A DNA stretch of 64,000 nucleotides from Nemertoderma westbladi (GCA_032718475.1 JAUCBJ010001140.1:124001-188000); one strand, 5' to 3'; positions 9,691 through 20,867 are shown, counted from the stretch's first letter. Numbers and translations are program-made. The notes: a model not told the origin generated them from the letters alone.

Positions 9691-12600
9691 TAAGATAATA
9701 GCAGTTAATTAGTTAATTAAGTTGATTACGGTAAAAACACCATTTTCAACCTGCCTTTTAAAGGAAATTAATTGTTTTACAGTATAAGATTTAAATAATT
9801 ATACTTAAAAATTATACAGATGTAATCCACATACGCCATTCTATTATAGTTTTTAATTAGTTCAAGTGATTTGCTTTATTAATTGTGTCTTTAATTGATC
9901 TAAAGTAATTAAAACGTCATAAAAAATTGATTCTTTAAATACAGCTCATTTATTGGCTAACATGCTGGTACGATGGAAGGATGTGTGTGTAAGGCAGCTA
10001 TTTGCTGGGAATGATTATTGGTCAAGTCTCTGCTGGTGTGGAGCTAGCTGGCTTGGAGTTGTGGCTGTAGACTAACCAGAGAGGAATTGTACTGTAATAG
10101 GCAACCAGTATTGCTATTCAAGCCCAGACATCATTCTTGAAATCCAACATCCCAACATCCTTCCTGTATTGACTCTACTATAAGTGTTGTATTGCTATCT
10201 CAGGTAAATGACAGATATAATAACATAAATACAATCCATGGCATGGCTGTTGTGTAGGCTTCTGAAATAGTTTATTCCACAATGTATATGTCTGGTTATT
10301 TTTTAATTGAATTTTTGCAAAGTAGTAAAATTAATGTTCTTAAAAATAATATTATTATTTTATATGTAACCTAGGAAATTAGCTACATTTTTTCGCTGCA
10401 GCTTTAAGAGTGTACATTGATTTAATATTATTTCAATACCCATATTACTACATCGGCATAAGATGCGTTGGCGTTGTATCACACATCTCCACATATCACA
10501 CATCTCCACATAAATGTATCAACAGTTACTCGCACAGTTTCGAAACTTCGCATAGTTATAACTGTATAAAGATCGTCAGTCTGCGTTTAGGAAAAATATT
10601 TTATGACAAAACAGGACAAGAGACGAGCGCAACGAGGCATATAATGAAGACGAGTACTGCGTTGACTAAATTGTTATATAAACCACCTGGCTTCACATAT
10701 TGATCGCATCCCTAGTTATTATTATTATAAAGATCGTCCTAGCCTGCGTTTAAGAAATATATTTAAATACAAAACATGACGAACGCAAAGAGGCTTATAA
10801 TGAAAACGAGTACTGCGTTTATTATATTCCTATAAACCACCTGGCTTTGCATATTTAACGTGCGATTGGAAATAAGTTCGTGCTACCCTTCCGTGGGTGG
10901 TAGATGTCGCGGTTATGTATTGGTGGGTGGGGGGAGGGGGGGGGGGGGGTGTGCAGATTAAAAGGGGTGAACACGTACTGTCCCCCTTTCTTTGATTAAT
11001 TGGTGGTGTGGGTTAATATCTCATAACCTGATTTTGTGATACAGTCGCACAATTTTAATTTGTATCTCATAACTGGGCCTCGTGCTGCGCGAAGGCCCCA
11101 CGAACGTGTTCAGTTCATTACATTGAGGTATGGATATCGATGGAAGATTACACTCCTTCTGTACCTTGTATTGCCAGCCTCTGACGTAAATAATATTTAA
11201 AATATAAACTCTAATAGATGAAATCCACACACATCCGCACATAGTTAACGTCCGTGGGCTGGTGGGCTCTGGAATAATTTAAAATCGTATTGAACTTACA
11301 AATAAATGTAGGATCACACACTGTATTTATTACTATTGAACATATTTTGAGTAATAAAGAGTAAAACACAATGTTTGTGTAATTATTAATAGAATAAATA
11401 TTAGGTTATTTTCATTTATTAGTTTAATTAATAATTAGACAGGGGCTAAAACTGGGCGAATAAATAAATGTATATTATTGTCCACGGGAAATTTTCATTT
11501 CCTACACATTGACATTCTGCTTACTATACAAACACTGCTTGCTGTAAGGGGAGAACCGGGGTAGATAATTGGGTGTTCAATTATTATTATAGTCTTAAAA
11601 AAAATAAATATGGGCTATTAATTATTAGCAGCCCACTTACGGCCTAACACGCTGTATCTCATTGTGTAGTTAAATATCCGTTCGGCCAATATTAAGTCAT
11701 TGATTAGTCCCCAAGGAGGGCTAGGGACTATATACCCCCCCCCCCCCCCCCTTCCCGACATAGATAAACTGTAATATTGAAGATAAACTGTAATATTGAA
11801 TGCTATATTTTACTGAAACACAAGTTCCGTATTTAAACATAACACCCACAAAGCACATTACACTCTCCAAGCAGATTCCGCAACATGTCACAATCCGTAT
11901 CGCTACCACTACGAAAAATAAATGACATAACATCCTACAGGAATTAACCGACCCTTATGAGTTTAGTGGCGGTTTGTAACAAACTTAACCTCTTGGCATA
12001 TTGTTATTAATATTATTTATAAATTATATTTATTATACCATGGAAATGGCAAAATCGCCAGATCTAAAAAGTTCGCACAATATTTTAAATACAATTATTA
12101 AAAGTTTGACGTCCGATTACAATCAGACTACGCTTTAGCAGCCCACTACTTGTTGAGGCTCACTCAACGTGTTGGCGGGCCTATTTTACACAAGTGGCGA
12201 TACATTTACCGTATGGTAGTTAATGTGTCCAGATTTGAGTTAAAGCCAGTAGTGTGTTCTTTGCATATTTAACATGAGCCTATGGGGAGTATTGTTGTTG
12301 TAAGATAAGTCAGGGGAAGTGTTCGCGCTTTCAGACCTTTGGCAGTTTAACCCGCCAAATTAAGATGTCTTCTAGATATTAAATCGCTTTTTAGCCTATG
12401 ACAAGTATTTGATTCACTACACTAGTCGAAACCAATCCGTGCGCGACCATTCACCCGCTGGATATTCCCGGGAGATTGGGTTCGACGGTTTAATTTTGTT
12501 GCTATGTAAGCCTAATGTATTATTCGACTGACAGTATTATATAATCTCTGACAATATTATTTACCTTCGGGAATATTAACAGTTCCTTTAGGACGTGGCG

Positions 12601-13510
12601 CTTTATCTATATAAACAGAGTTATGACTTAAACTACTCACAACGATATGGTTTAATTATAATTCACATATATGGCGCATTCTTTAGGAATGCTTCTTTAA
12701 CAGACTCACTCATACACAATGCTGCACAATACTGCACACTAATCTGACGATCTTCACTGATTTTAGTCACATATAAAAGGAACACAGACTGACTCATGTA
12801 GGGTCTATCAAATAACATTAGATTCACTTCAAACCACTTTAACATAAGTCACAATCGTTTATCTGTAACCTTTCTCTCTTACCTTCGGTATATCAAGAAT
12901 ATTGGGTTTCGGGGTTATTTCTCGTTATTCCAAATATAATAATTCATCAACCATATTATGAAGAACTGACAGTAAATAGCAGTATAACAATATAAAAGTA
13001 TGCACAGTGTTACACAGTATGCAGTGTATGCAGTACTGCAGTATGCAGTGATTACGAAATTGCAGTTTGTGTGTTTCGTCAGTTAAAGGATATATGTCCT
13101 TGTAATTAAACCTACTAGTGTTGAGCTAAAAAGCAGAAAGCACAAAACACTAAAAGCCGTTCTTTCGTGGCTTTGAAAAACTCGTGACTACTGCTCTATA
13201 CGAGGATACCAACTCCCTTATTCCACGAAGCTCCCGTTCAACACAGAGAAAGAGCAGTGAGATAGGAAATTTTCAGTTCAGTGCTCTGTGATAGGTCGAA
13301 ATCAAGGCTAACTCAAATTCTATTGGGAGATACAACACAAGGCTATGACGCAACCTCCCTAGGCTTGTTGGCCGATTAAACAGAGCCCAGATGCCTGCGT
13401 ATAGCAAATCAGCCAATAAGCTGGTAACTTGCACTATTTTTAACTGTAGATCACTTTGAGAGTATTCTTAGCGACTGGGGGGGAACTGGCCAACAAGGCA
13501 AACGAATCAG
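9691..13510. other. No gene seen; low-complexity intergenic DNA
   Basis: The stretch contains a two-copy repeat at 10567-10853, a G-run near 10921-10949, a C-run near 11737-11752 and a duplicated GATAAACTGTAATATTGAA at about 11762-11800. There are several short frames without support, including one at 10410-10703. Confidence 0.55.
10567..10853. repeat. Two-copy degenerate direct repeat, about 160 bp
   Basis: AAAGATCGTC...CCTGGCTT at 10567-10695 recurs at 10728-10853 with many substitutions. Part of the unit (GCAACGAGGC...ACGAGTA) also has a relative at about 34676-34715. Confidence 0.6.
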
Positions 13511-16500
13511 TTAGTCCGGGTTCCGTTGGAGTGGCTCGGGTGGGTGCGATGGGAGGGCTGCCTGACAGGGTTGGCAGCGCTCGACCGTCTGTTTGATGTC
13601 GTTGGGTATGGAGGGCCACCAGACGGAGCGACACGCCCTCTCCCGAGTTTTAGTGAGTCCCTGGTGGGCGGCGTGGAGTAGCCGGAGCGTCTCGGGACGG
13701 AGTTCGACGGGGATATAGAGCTGGGGCCCGCGGAGAATGACGTCATCGTGCACCATCAGCTCCGAGCGGAACTGGAAGTAGGGCCGCAGCTGGTCGTCGG
13801 TGACGTTGTGTTTGGACGTCGGCCAGCCGTCCCGGATGGTGGCGAGGAGCGCGCGGTACACGGGGTCGCGCTGCCCGGCCTCCCGGATCTGGTCGAGCCG
13901 CGCGTCCCGAGATTCGACCGACGGGGTGGCGGCGGACGCGGCGACGGCCGTGGAGACGATAAACTCCCGGTCGGCGTCGTCTTCCGGGGTGAGGAGGATG
14001 TCGTCGGAGGTTGGGGAGTTCCTGGGGGCGCGGGAGAAGGCGTCGGCGATTACGTGTTTACTGCCGCGTTGGTGGCGGGCGGTGAAGTTAAAGCGCGACA
14101 TCAACGTCTTTAACTTCAGCAGCCGATCGTTGCTGACCTGGTCCAACCGGCGGTCGTTCAGGATGGGGATCAGGGGGCTGCTATCAGTGACGAGCTCGAA
14201 GTGGCGGAGCCCGTCGAGGAAGTAGCGGCACTTGTGGGCCGCCCACGCAGCGCCGAGGGCCTCCAGTTCCGCCATCCCCGACCAGTTGGCCTCGTGTGTG
14301 GCCAGGGTGCGCGAGCCGCACTGGACGGTGCGCCAACGGTTGGCGTCGGAGTCCCACTGGCGGAGGAGAAACCCGAGGCCGTTCAGTCGGGAGGCGTCCG
14401 TCAGCAGCTCGGTTCGGCGGTCCGGGTGGAACCCCGACAGGTAGTGCGGACTCGACAGGGTTGACCGGGTCGCCTCGAACGCAGCCTGGTGTTGGGGGAG
14501 CCAGACCCAGGAGTTGAGGTTCGAGTTTAGCGAACGGAGCGGGTCGACGAGTCGGGTTATCTCCGCCGTCGAGTTCCCGAGCTGCTGGGCGAGTCCGAGG
14601 AACGAGCGGAGCTGACGGCGGTTCGTCGGGACCGGGAAGTAGCGGAGGTCGTCGGAGAGGGCCGGGTCGATCCGGTAGCGGCCGTGGGAGACCAGGTAGC
14701 CGCCGAACCGGACCTCGGCCTGTTTGAACTGGACCTTCGCCGTGTTTATGGAGATCGACGAGGCGTCGCAGGCGGCCAGGACGCGGGCCACCGCCTCGGA
14801 GTGCTCCTCCGCCGTGTCGGTGTAGATAATGATGTCTTCAACGATCCTCCCGATGTTTGGGATTCCTCGGAGGGCTTTATCCATCCGGGCATTGAAGACA
14901 TCAGAGCTACCATGCCAACCCATCGGCATCCGGCGGTAGCGGAACCGGCCTCGTGGCGTCACAAAGGTGGTCAGTCGGCGACTGGAGGAGTCCAACCCGA
15001 CCTGGTGGAAGCCCTTGAGGCCGTCGAGCACCGAGAAGACGCGGGCGGACGTTGGGATCCGGGAGACGACCTGGAAGGGAGCGGCGGAGTAGTAGGTGGG
15101 ACGTACGGTGGCCTTATTGAGTTCCCGGAGGTCTACCGTGATCCGCACCTTGGTGGCGTCCTTCTTTTTGGTGACCACCATGGGGCTGAGCCACTCGCCG
15201 GGGTTCCGCTCGTCCGCGGCGGGCTCGAGGATTCCCATGGCGACCTGCTCGTCCAGCTCGCGGTTGAAGGCGGCCTCGAGGTTGATGGGGACGGCGCGGT
15301 TCGCGTAGGAGTTGGTGGGCCGGGCGCCCGGGTGGAGTTTGATTGTGATATCCCCCCCAGACATTACGCGGCATTTCCCCGATAGGGGGCGGGGGAAACG
15401 CTGTTGTAGGGCCGCCCAAGCCGCGGTGTTGGTGTTGGTTGGCACCGTGGATGGCGGCGTGGGTGGTTCCGGGGGTGGCGGGGTTGCCTCCTCCCTGGGC
15501 GACGATAGCGGGGGCGCGATCATCTGGTAGGATCGTGGGGTGCGGCCGGGGGGCGGGGGTGGGCCGTCGGAGTAGCGGCCGCCACGGAGGATCGGGCTCT
15601 GGAGGATGGCCAGCAGGAAACAGGCCTTCCTCGACAGTAGCGGCTGCTGAAGCCCGTCGATGACCCACACATCCGTGGTGCAGGCGGTGTGGAGGGCGGG
15701 GCATTGGAGGGTTGCAGTGAAGATCCCGATCACTGTCCACCCGGAGCGGCACCCGTTGGCCAGTCGCGGCGCTTTGGGGGGCGGTTGGGTGGTCCGGAGG
15801 TTCTCCGTCGTCCCGCCGAAGGAGCGGAAGTTGGGGAGCGGGAGCGCGGTGATGTTCGCTCCGGAGTCGGGGAGGAACTGGGCCGCTGCGATTCCGAAGT
15901 TCGGGTTCTTCGTCACCTGGAACCCGACGGTGACGGTCTCCAGAGGCTCCAGGGACTCCATAACCGAGACGATGGGGGCGTCTTCCAGTTCGGCGCCCGC
16001 CAGGATGGACCACACCTCAGCGCGGTTCGCCGTGGTGCATGAGTCGTCGGCGGGGCCGGTGGCAGCGTGGGCGCGCGGTTCGCCGGAGTTGGTCGGGCAC
16101 ATCCGGTCGTAGTGCCCAGTCGTGCCGCAGTGGCGGCACGTTGCCTTTATTCCCGGGCACGTCTTTCCGGCCGGGTGCGGCGTGTATCCGCACTGGCGGC
16201 AGAGGGTGGGCGGTTGCAGTTGGTTGCGGCGGTTGTGGGTGCGCCGGCCTCCCGGCGTCGGAGCAGGGTGGGTCGCCACGCTGCGGGATGCGGTGGCCTT
16301 GGGGGTGGCGGTGTTGAAGGAGGCGGCGTCCTTCCGCGCCGTCCAAACGGATTGGGCCCGCCTGAGAGCGTCGGAGAGGGTCGCTCCGTTCTCGAGGCGG
16401 AGGAGTTGCTCCGTCACCTCGCGGTCGTTGAACCCCGCCACGAACTGGTCGAGCAACCGGTCGTTGAGGTGCGCCTCCGCGGTGGGGAGGGCGACGAACC

Positions 16501-16951
16501 GGCACTTGGTGGCGAGGTCGCGGAGGTGGACGAGGAACGTCTCCGGGGTTTCCTCGGGGAGTCTTTGGCGACGGGAGAGTTCCTGGCGGTGGACGCGGAC
16601 GTTCGTCCCGCCGTCGATGTGGACTTCCAGTCTATCGATGACGGTGGTGGCGTTACAGTTCTCCTCCGGAGTGAGGGCGAGTCCCTTGACCACGGCGTTG
16701 GTGGCGCGCGTAAAGGCGGTCATGAGGGCGGCTCGTCGTTGTCGCTGGGTAGCGCGGAGGAGGACTGCCGATAGAGCTGGGTCGGGTTGGGCGGCGGGGT
16801 CGGCTTCGTGGAGGTTCTCCAGGCCGGAGGTGACGAGGAAGGCCTCCCATTCGTCGCGCCATAACGCCCAGGTGAGGCGCTCGGTTTCGATGTCGAACGG
16901 GAGTGGATTACCTCGAAGAATGAAGCTTCTCGGATCGCGGTGGTCCGACAT
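13511..16951 (-). CDS. GC-rich Ty3/gypsy-type Gag-Pol, integrase truncated
   Basis: The frame encodes one 1146-residue fusion. The Gag part ends with two zinc-knuckle-like clusters: CRQCGYTPH...C near 251-265, and a canonical CCHC, CRHCGTTGHYDRMC, at 272-285. Protease-like LPDSGANIT has DSG at 362-364. Reverse transcriptase has VDLRELNKA near 607 and VLDGLKGFHQ near 641; the usual YxDD box reads IVED at 703-706. RNase H (LLTDASRLNG) and the integrase HHCC finger (HAAHQ...CQPCQ) follow. The frame then stops, and no integrase core or 3' LTR is seen in the AT-rich DNA beyond. The block is strongly GC-rich, unlike its surroundings. The start is the first ATG after a likely primer-binding site. 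It is a truncated copy whose remaining frame is still open. Confidence 0.9.
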   Translation of the reverse strand: MSDHRDPRSFILRGNPLPFDIETERLTWALWRDEWEAFLVTSGLENLHEADPAAQPDPALSAVLLRATQRQRRAALMTAFTRATNAVVKGLALTPEENCNATTVIDRLEVHIDGGTNVRVHRQELSRRQRLPEETPETFLVHLRDLATKCRFVALPTAEAHLNDRLLDQFVAGFNDREVTEQLLRLENGATLSDALRRAQSVWTARKDAASFNTATPKATASRSVATHPAPTPGGRRTHNRRNQLQPPTLCRQCGYTPHPAGKTCPGIKATCRHCGTTGHYDRMCPTNSGEPRAHAATGPADDSCTTANRAEVWSILAGAELEDAPIVSVMESLEPLETVTVGFQVTKNPNFGIAAAQFLPDSGANITALPLPNFRSFGGTTENLRTTQPPPKAPRLANGCRSGWTVIGIFTATLQCPALHTACTTDVWVIDGLQQPLLSRKACFLLAILQSPILRGGRYSDGPPPPPGRTPRSYQMIAPPLSSPREEATPPPPEPPTPPSTVPTNTNTAAWAALQQRFPRPLSGKCRVMSGGDITIKLHPGARPTNSYANRAVPINLEAAFNRELDEQVAMGILEPAADERNPGEWLSPMVVTKKKDATKVRITVDLRELNKATVRPTYYSAAPFQVVSRIPTSARVFSVLDGLKGFHQVGLDSSSRRLTTFVTPRGRFRYRRMPMGWHGSSDVFNARMDKALRGIPNIGRIVEDIIIYTDTAEEHSEAVARVLAACDASSISINTAKVQFKQAEVRFGGYLVSHGRYRIDPALSDDLRYFPVPTNRRQLRSFLGLAQQLGNSTAEITRLVDPLRSLNSNLNSWVWLPQHQAAFEATRSTLSSPHYLSGFHPDRRTELLTDASRLNGLGFLLRQWDSDANRWRTVQCGSRTLATHEANWSGMAELEALGAAWAAHKCRYFLDGLRHFELVTDSSPLIPILNDRRLDQVSNDRLLKLKTLMSRFNFTARHQRGSKHVIADAFSRAPRNSPTSDDILLTPEDDADREFIVSTAVAASAATPSVESRDARLDQIREAGQRDPVYRALLATIRDGWPTSKHNVTDDQLRPYFQFRSELMVHDDVILRGPQLYIPVELRPETLRLLHAAHQGLTKTRERACRSVWWPSIPNDIKQTVERCQPCQAALPSHPPEPLQRNPD

Positions 16952-17005
16952 CTTCAGTAGTGTTGGCAGATTGGCGTTGAGTGAGTTGGGTGGTGTAGGT
17001 AGGTC

Positions 17006-17023
17006 GAACCTAAAGCTGCGCCA
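17006..17023 (-). other. Candidate primer-binding site of the GC-rich element
   Basis: The minus strand reads TGGCGCAGCTTTAGGTTC directly after a CA dinucleotide, about 55 bp upstream of the gag-pol ATG. TGGCGC is a common start of primer-binding sites. If right, the 5' LTR lies further right and was entered by the P-type element at 17113. Confidence 0.4.
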
Positions 17024-17104
17024 TGACTAATCAGGGGGGCAGGGTGCAGCAATGCAGACAGCCGTAGTACAGTAGTACGTATGTACTGCTGTATAATCAG
17101 GAAG

Positions 17105-17112
17105 GATGTACC
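17105..17112 (+). repeat. Target-site duplication of P-type element (left)
   Basis: GATGTACC lies immediately outside the left terminal repeat and is repeated at 20643-20650. Eight base pairs is the length made by P-element transposases. Confidence 0.95.
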
Positions 17113-17194
17113 CAAGGCCACCTATAATACAGGCCTTGCAGCCCAATAATTGCCAAAATTTGCTAGGGCCGAAGTTTTACAATCTACATTTCAC
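17113..17194 (+). repeat. P-type element left terminal inverted repeat
   Basis: This 82-bp sequence is the exact reverse complement of 20561-20642. It starts with CA, as the termini of insect P elements do. Confidence 0.95.
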
Positions 17195-17596
17195 TTAGAT
17201 GTCCCTTTGATGCGACATATTTCGAATTATGGATGTGGGCAGAACTATCAGACTATTACTATTTTTCAGGGGACACCAAAAGTGTTACCGGTAGGCCTAT
17301 ACAAAATCAGACTGATTGATCATTCTATCATTACCGGTACGGTTAACAGTAGGCTATTACTGTATTATGTGGGTAAGCCTACAGCTTTCAGACGTTTCAG
17401 TGGTTACCACTTACTCTGTTACTACCACTAGTGCTGTAGTGATAAACTGCTATTCAGTTAGGCTACTGCGCATGCCAGTCTGTTGTATTAATTTGCAATA
17501 GCTACGAGCTACGACTACCCTACCTATTTGATATCGAATATTTTATTATTATTGTTACAACTGTTGTATTATTGTTGCTGTTGTATGCGTAGCCTA

Positions 17597-20179
17597 ATGG
17601 GACGAAAATGTTCTGTGGGGAACTGCCGAACTGGTTACTGTCGAACCAAGGAACATCCAGAAGAGACGGGTCCGATTCCGGTTTACTCCTTCCCGAGAGA
17701 CGAGCGACAGCGGGTGGAGTGGATTAGAGCTCTTCCGAACATCATTGGAAGTGTTACCGATAATATGGGAGTCTGTCGGCTCCACTGGCCAACGCAAACT
17801 CCCATGAAGTCGGTAAAAGGTGGTCGCGGCGGTGGAGTTCCAACTAATCCACCGTCAATATTTAATACTCCCGATTCTTGGGTCCCTACTCCTTCTGCGA
17901 GACCACGAGCTACTTCTTCTTCCACGAGCTTCAACCAACTCCGCAACACTCTGCCGGATGAACTCCCGAGGTTTCTCGAGATGGACTTTATACTTGTGGA
18001 ATCGTTTTCGACGCAGCTCCACAATAAATTAGGTGGAAGTTACGATTTGCTCTTGCGAGATTCTGGGGATGCAGTAGTTATGAGCCGTGAAAGAGAAGGT
18101 CCAACAGCTAAATGGACTCTCAACATTACAGTATCTACTGAATCCCTTTCGTTTAGTGGCTACAGAGGCCTTCGTAAGGAGAAATTCCTGTTTCTTCGAT
18201 ATCCCGGCAAAGTTCGACGTTGGTCTGAACTTGAGGAAGTGATTAATGTTTTGAATCAGGACACTCCAGTAGAGGACGAGCGCTGGATTTTCATTAATCG
18301 CCAAATTGAGCTACTGAATACTCCCAAGAATGGAAAGGTATATCTTGCAAATGATTTATCCCTTGCATTTTCTTGGTATACGTTGTCGACGAAGCTTTAC
18401 CAGACACTCCGGGAATTCATGGTGCTTCCAAGTTTGCGAGTGATCCGTAATATTACATCGGCAGTGTCTAATGTTGATACGAAGGAGTTTCTCACTGCTG
18501 TATTTGAGAAATTGGAGGACCGCCAACGCATTTGCTCCTTGGTTATTGATGAAGTATATATAAAGCCATCTGTTCAATATTATGGGGGAACTGTTTATGG
18601 TAATTCAGTTGATGATCCAACGAAACTGGCCAGAACGATTTTGGCAGTAATGATTCGTTGTGCATTTGGAGGGCCCAGCTTCGTTTTGAAGATGATACCA
18701 TGCAGTGGTTTAACTTCGGAGTTTCAGTTGGACAATGTGAATCTCATCCTTAAAGATCTGGTTTCATGTAAAATTGTTGCGATTGTGGTCGTTGTCGATA
18801 ACAACAAGGTAAACCAGAAATTTTTAAAGATGTTCAAAATCCCTAACCTATCGAAACCGTGGATTGCGACATCTCCTTTTGGTTCGGATTACCCATTGTT
18901 TCTCATTAATGATCCTGTGCACATTCTAAAGTGCATACGTAACAACTGGTACACAGAGGAACATAAATCTATAATGTTTTATGATGTTAGGGACTCCGAT
19001 CGGTCCCAAATGACAGCCAGTTGGAGCCATTTAATACAAATGTACGAATCTGACAGCAAATCCCTTGTTACGTTGTCCGATTTAACTAAGTCTGCTGTTA
19101 GTCCTTCTAATATACAGCGACAAAATGTAGGATTGGCGCTGAAAATATTTTCGGATAAGACAATAGCTGCACTGAAATCATCCGATATACCTGGTGTGGA
19201 TGAAACTGTTAACTTCCTGGAACTTGTTGCCGAATGGTGGAAGATGTTAAACATTAAGGGTCTGACTGCTGGTGTCCGTTTCAACGACAACACCAGGGAT
19301 GCTTTCAGCGACCCTGATGATCCACGATTTAATTTTTTGCTCTCATTTGCCAGACTATGTGATTCCATGCAGAACAGTTCTCGTCAAAAACGATGTAAAT
19401 CGCTTACTAATGAAACTTCATCAGCATCTGCGAACACTACCAGAGGGATTGTTGATGCTACTAAGTATCTGTTGACTACATCGAACAACACATTCAAGCA
19501 TAAGTTTGTGTTGACCAATTTTTTTCATGCAGACTGTATTGAATCCTATTTCGGAAGAATTCGCCAAGCTTATGGTGGGTGTTCTACGTATATCAACGCT
19601 CATCAAGCACTCTGTTTTCTACACATTGATTCAGCTCGTATTCTGGCTTCACTTGATAATCTTCCTGATGATACTCCAATGTCTATTCATTCATGTGCGA
19701 ACTGTTCTACCCCTATGAATGAAACTGAGTTGGAACTTCTTGACTCTCTCCCACTTTTGGCAGACGACATACCAAATTCGGAAATTTCTGTACTGATATA
19801 TATTGCGGGGTATCTCACTTTCAAATGCAAATTAGCACCAGGAGCAATCAGTACCGAGACCAGCGACCAAGTAACTCAGTACTTTCACGAGTTAAATCGA
19901 GGTAGATTATCTTTTCCTTCGGATAATTTGGTATTGTATACCTGTTACTGCTATGCGTTTTTCAATCACGTTTCTAAAACTACATTGTGCCGTACTAGAC
20001 TTGTACATTTATTCACGGCAATATATAAGTATATGTCACCTGCTGATTCGCCTCCATTTGGCCTAAATGTTAAGGTTCACCGTACTCTTGCTAATATTTT
20101 CCTAAATGATGTTTGCAAGAAATCTCTCGACGATACCACAGCTGTTGCACAGAAAAGGGCCAAATTTTCGTCAACATAA
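17597..20179 (+). CDS. P-element-like THAP transposase
   Basis: The protein would cut and join the ends of the surrounding transposon. The frame is open from 17528, but I place the start at the ATG at 17597 because a THAP zinc finger begins there (MGRKCSVGNC). This gives 860 residues. Numbered from 17528, the C2CH THAP ligands are C28, C33, C83 and H86, with YSFP at 53-56 and W65 in the core. It should bind the terminal repeats. The RNase H-like catalytic part has D341 (SLVIDEVYIKP), a VVVVDNN segment (D424), the family motif DPVHILKCIRN (462-472), and a late acidic residue in CIESYFGRIRQ near 665. These correspond to conserved blocks of P transposase and THAP9. There is no intron in the frame and no stop. 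The spacer between THAP and catalytic domains is low in complexity. Confidence 0.93.
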   Translation: MGRKCSVGNCRTGYCRTKEHPEETGPIPVYSFPRDERQRVEWIRALPNIIGSVTDNMGVCRLHWPTQTPMKSVKGGRGGGVPTNPPSIFNTPDSWVPTPSARPRATSSSTSFNQLRNTLPDELPRFLEMDFILVESFSTQLHNKLGGSYDLLLRDSGDAVVMSREREGPTAKWTLNITVSTESLSFSGYRGLRKEKFLFLRYPGKVRRWSELEEVINVLNQDTPVEDERWIFINRQIELLNTPKNGKVYLANDLSLAFSWYTLSTKLYQTLREFMVLPSLRVIRNITSAVSNVDTKEFLTAVFEKLEDRQRICSLVIDEVYIKPSVQYYGGTVYGNSVDDPTKLARTILAVMIRCAFGGPSFVLKMIPCSGLTSEFQLDNVNLILKDLVSCKIVAIVVVVDNNKVNQKFLKMFKIPNLSKPWIATSPFGSDYPLFLINDPVHILKCIRNNWYTEEHKSIMFYDVRDSDRSQMTASWSHLIQMYESDSKSLVTLSDLTKSAVSPSNIQRQNVGLALKIFSDKTIAALKSSDIPGVDETVNFLELVAEWWKMLNIKGLTAGVRFNDNTRDAFSDPDDPRFNFLLSFARLCDSMQNSSRQKRCKSLTNETSSASANTTRGIVDATKYLLTTSNNTFKHKFVLTNFFHADCIESYFGRIRQAYGGCSTYINAHQALCFLHIDSARILASLDNLPDDTPMSIHSCANCSTPMNETELELLDSLPLLADDIPNSEISVLIYIAGYLTFKCKLAPGAISTETSDQVTQYFHELNRGRLSFPSDNLVLYTCYCYAFFNHVSKTTLCRTRLVHLFTAIYKYMSPADSPPFGLNVKVHRTLANIFLNDVCKKSLDDTTAVAQKRAKFSST

Positions 20180-20560
20180 ACATTGAGTATTATAATTATA
20201 ATTTGACGTATTATACGTACTATAATTTGAGTTGAATTGGCCTGCCAAGGTCTACATATTTATTTTCAATTCGTTGGGAATAACCTGAAATATACTTATT
20301 ATGAGAACTAAATGCTATTAAATAAAGATATTACACTCGCAATGATTGAAAACCTAAAAATAGGTTGAAAATGTTAGTTTTTGAGGCAATTTAATAGACA
20401 TTTATTATGTATGGAATTTTTCATTCTCAGCACCCATCATGCACCCCTCGAAAAGTGGCATTTCCAGATAAGCACTAAATTTAAAAATAGTCTAAAAAGA
20501 TTCGCCATACCTGATAACCTTGGAAACAATTAGATATTAGAGTTAGGTACCGTCATCTAG

Positions 20561-20642
20561 GTGAAATGTAGATTGTAAAACTTCGGCCCTAGCAAATTTT
20601 GGCAATTATTGGGCTGCAAGGCCTGTATTATAGGTGGCCTTG
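20561..20642 (-). repeat. P-type element right terminal inverted repeat
   Basis: It is the perfect inverse of 17113-17194. Confidence 0.95.
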
Positions 20643-20650
20643 GATGTACC
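20643..20650 (+). repeat. Target-site duplication of P-type element (right)
   Basis: GATGTACC is identical to 17105-17112. Confidence 0.95.
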
Positions 20651-20867
20651 GATATCATAAAACATAATATAATAATAAGATAAGCTACGCCATCTAGCGG
20701 GCCATAGGCGTAGGGCTTATGGTGATACTACACAGAAGGGAAATACAACTCAACCACTAGACAAAGCGGCTCTCTTTACTACTTTCAGCTATCCCAAGAG
20801 CTCGATTGACAGACACTTCTAAGCTTTGATATTTAGCCGCTCTAGGTAGACTTACATTAGGCAAATT

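Larger units (their letters stand above)
17113..20642 (+). mobile_element. Complete P-type DNA transposon (3530 bp)
   Basis: The first 82 bp (17113-17194, starting CAAGGCCACCTATAATACAG) recur in perfect inverse orientation at 20561-20642, and the match continues for seven more bases with one difference. Both ends are flanked by the 8-bp duplication GATGTACC. Between them is one uninterrupted THAP/P-type transposase frame on the + strand. Perfect termini, an exact target duplication and an open frame indicate recent transposition. The element sits directly beside the 5' end of the GC-rich gypsy relic. A 3' untranslated stretch of about 380 bp separates the stop codon from the right terminal repeat. 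Confidence 0.95.

Noticed and set aside
10410-10703. A 97-codon frame
   Set aside because: It has no recognisable motif and overlaps a degenerate two-copy repeat.
12300-12360. E2F-like TTCGCGC and CCCGCCAAA words suggesting a promoter
   Set aside because: There is no coding exon or other promoter evidence within several kilobases; chance is likely.
13748-17030. Several + strand frames of 70-302 codons across the GC-rich block
   Set aside because: They are antisense shadows of the gag-pol frame, open because GC-rich DNA has few stops.
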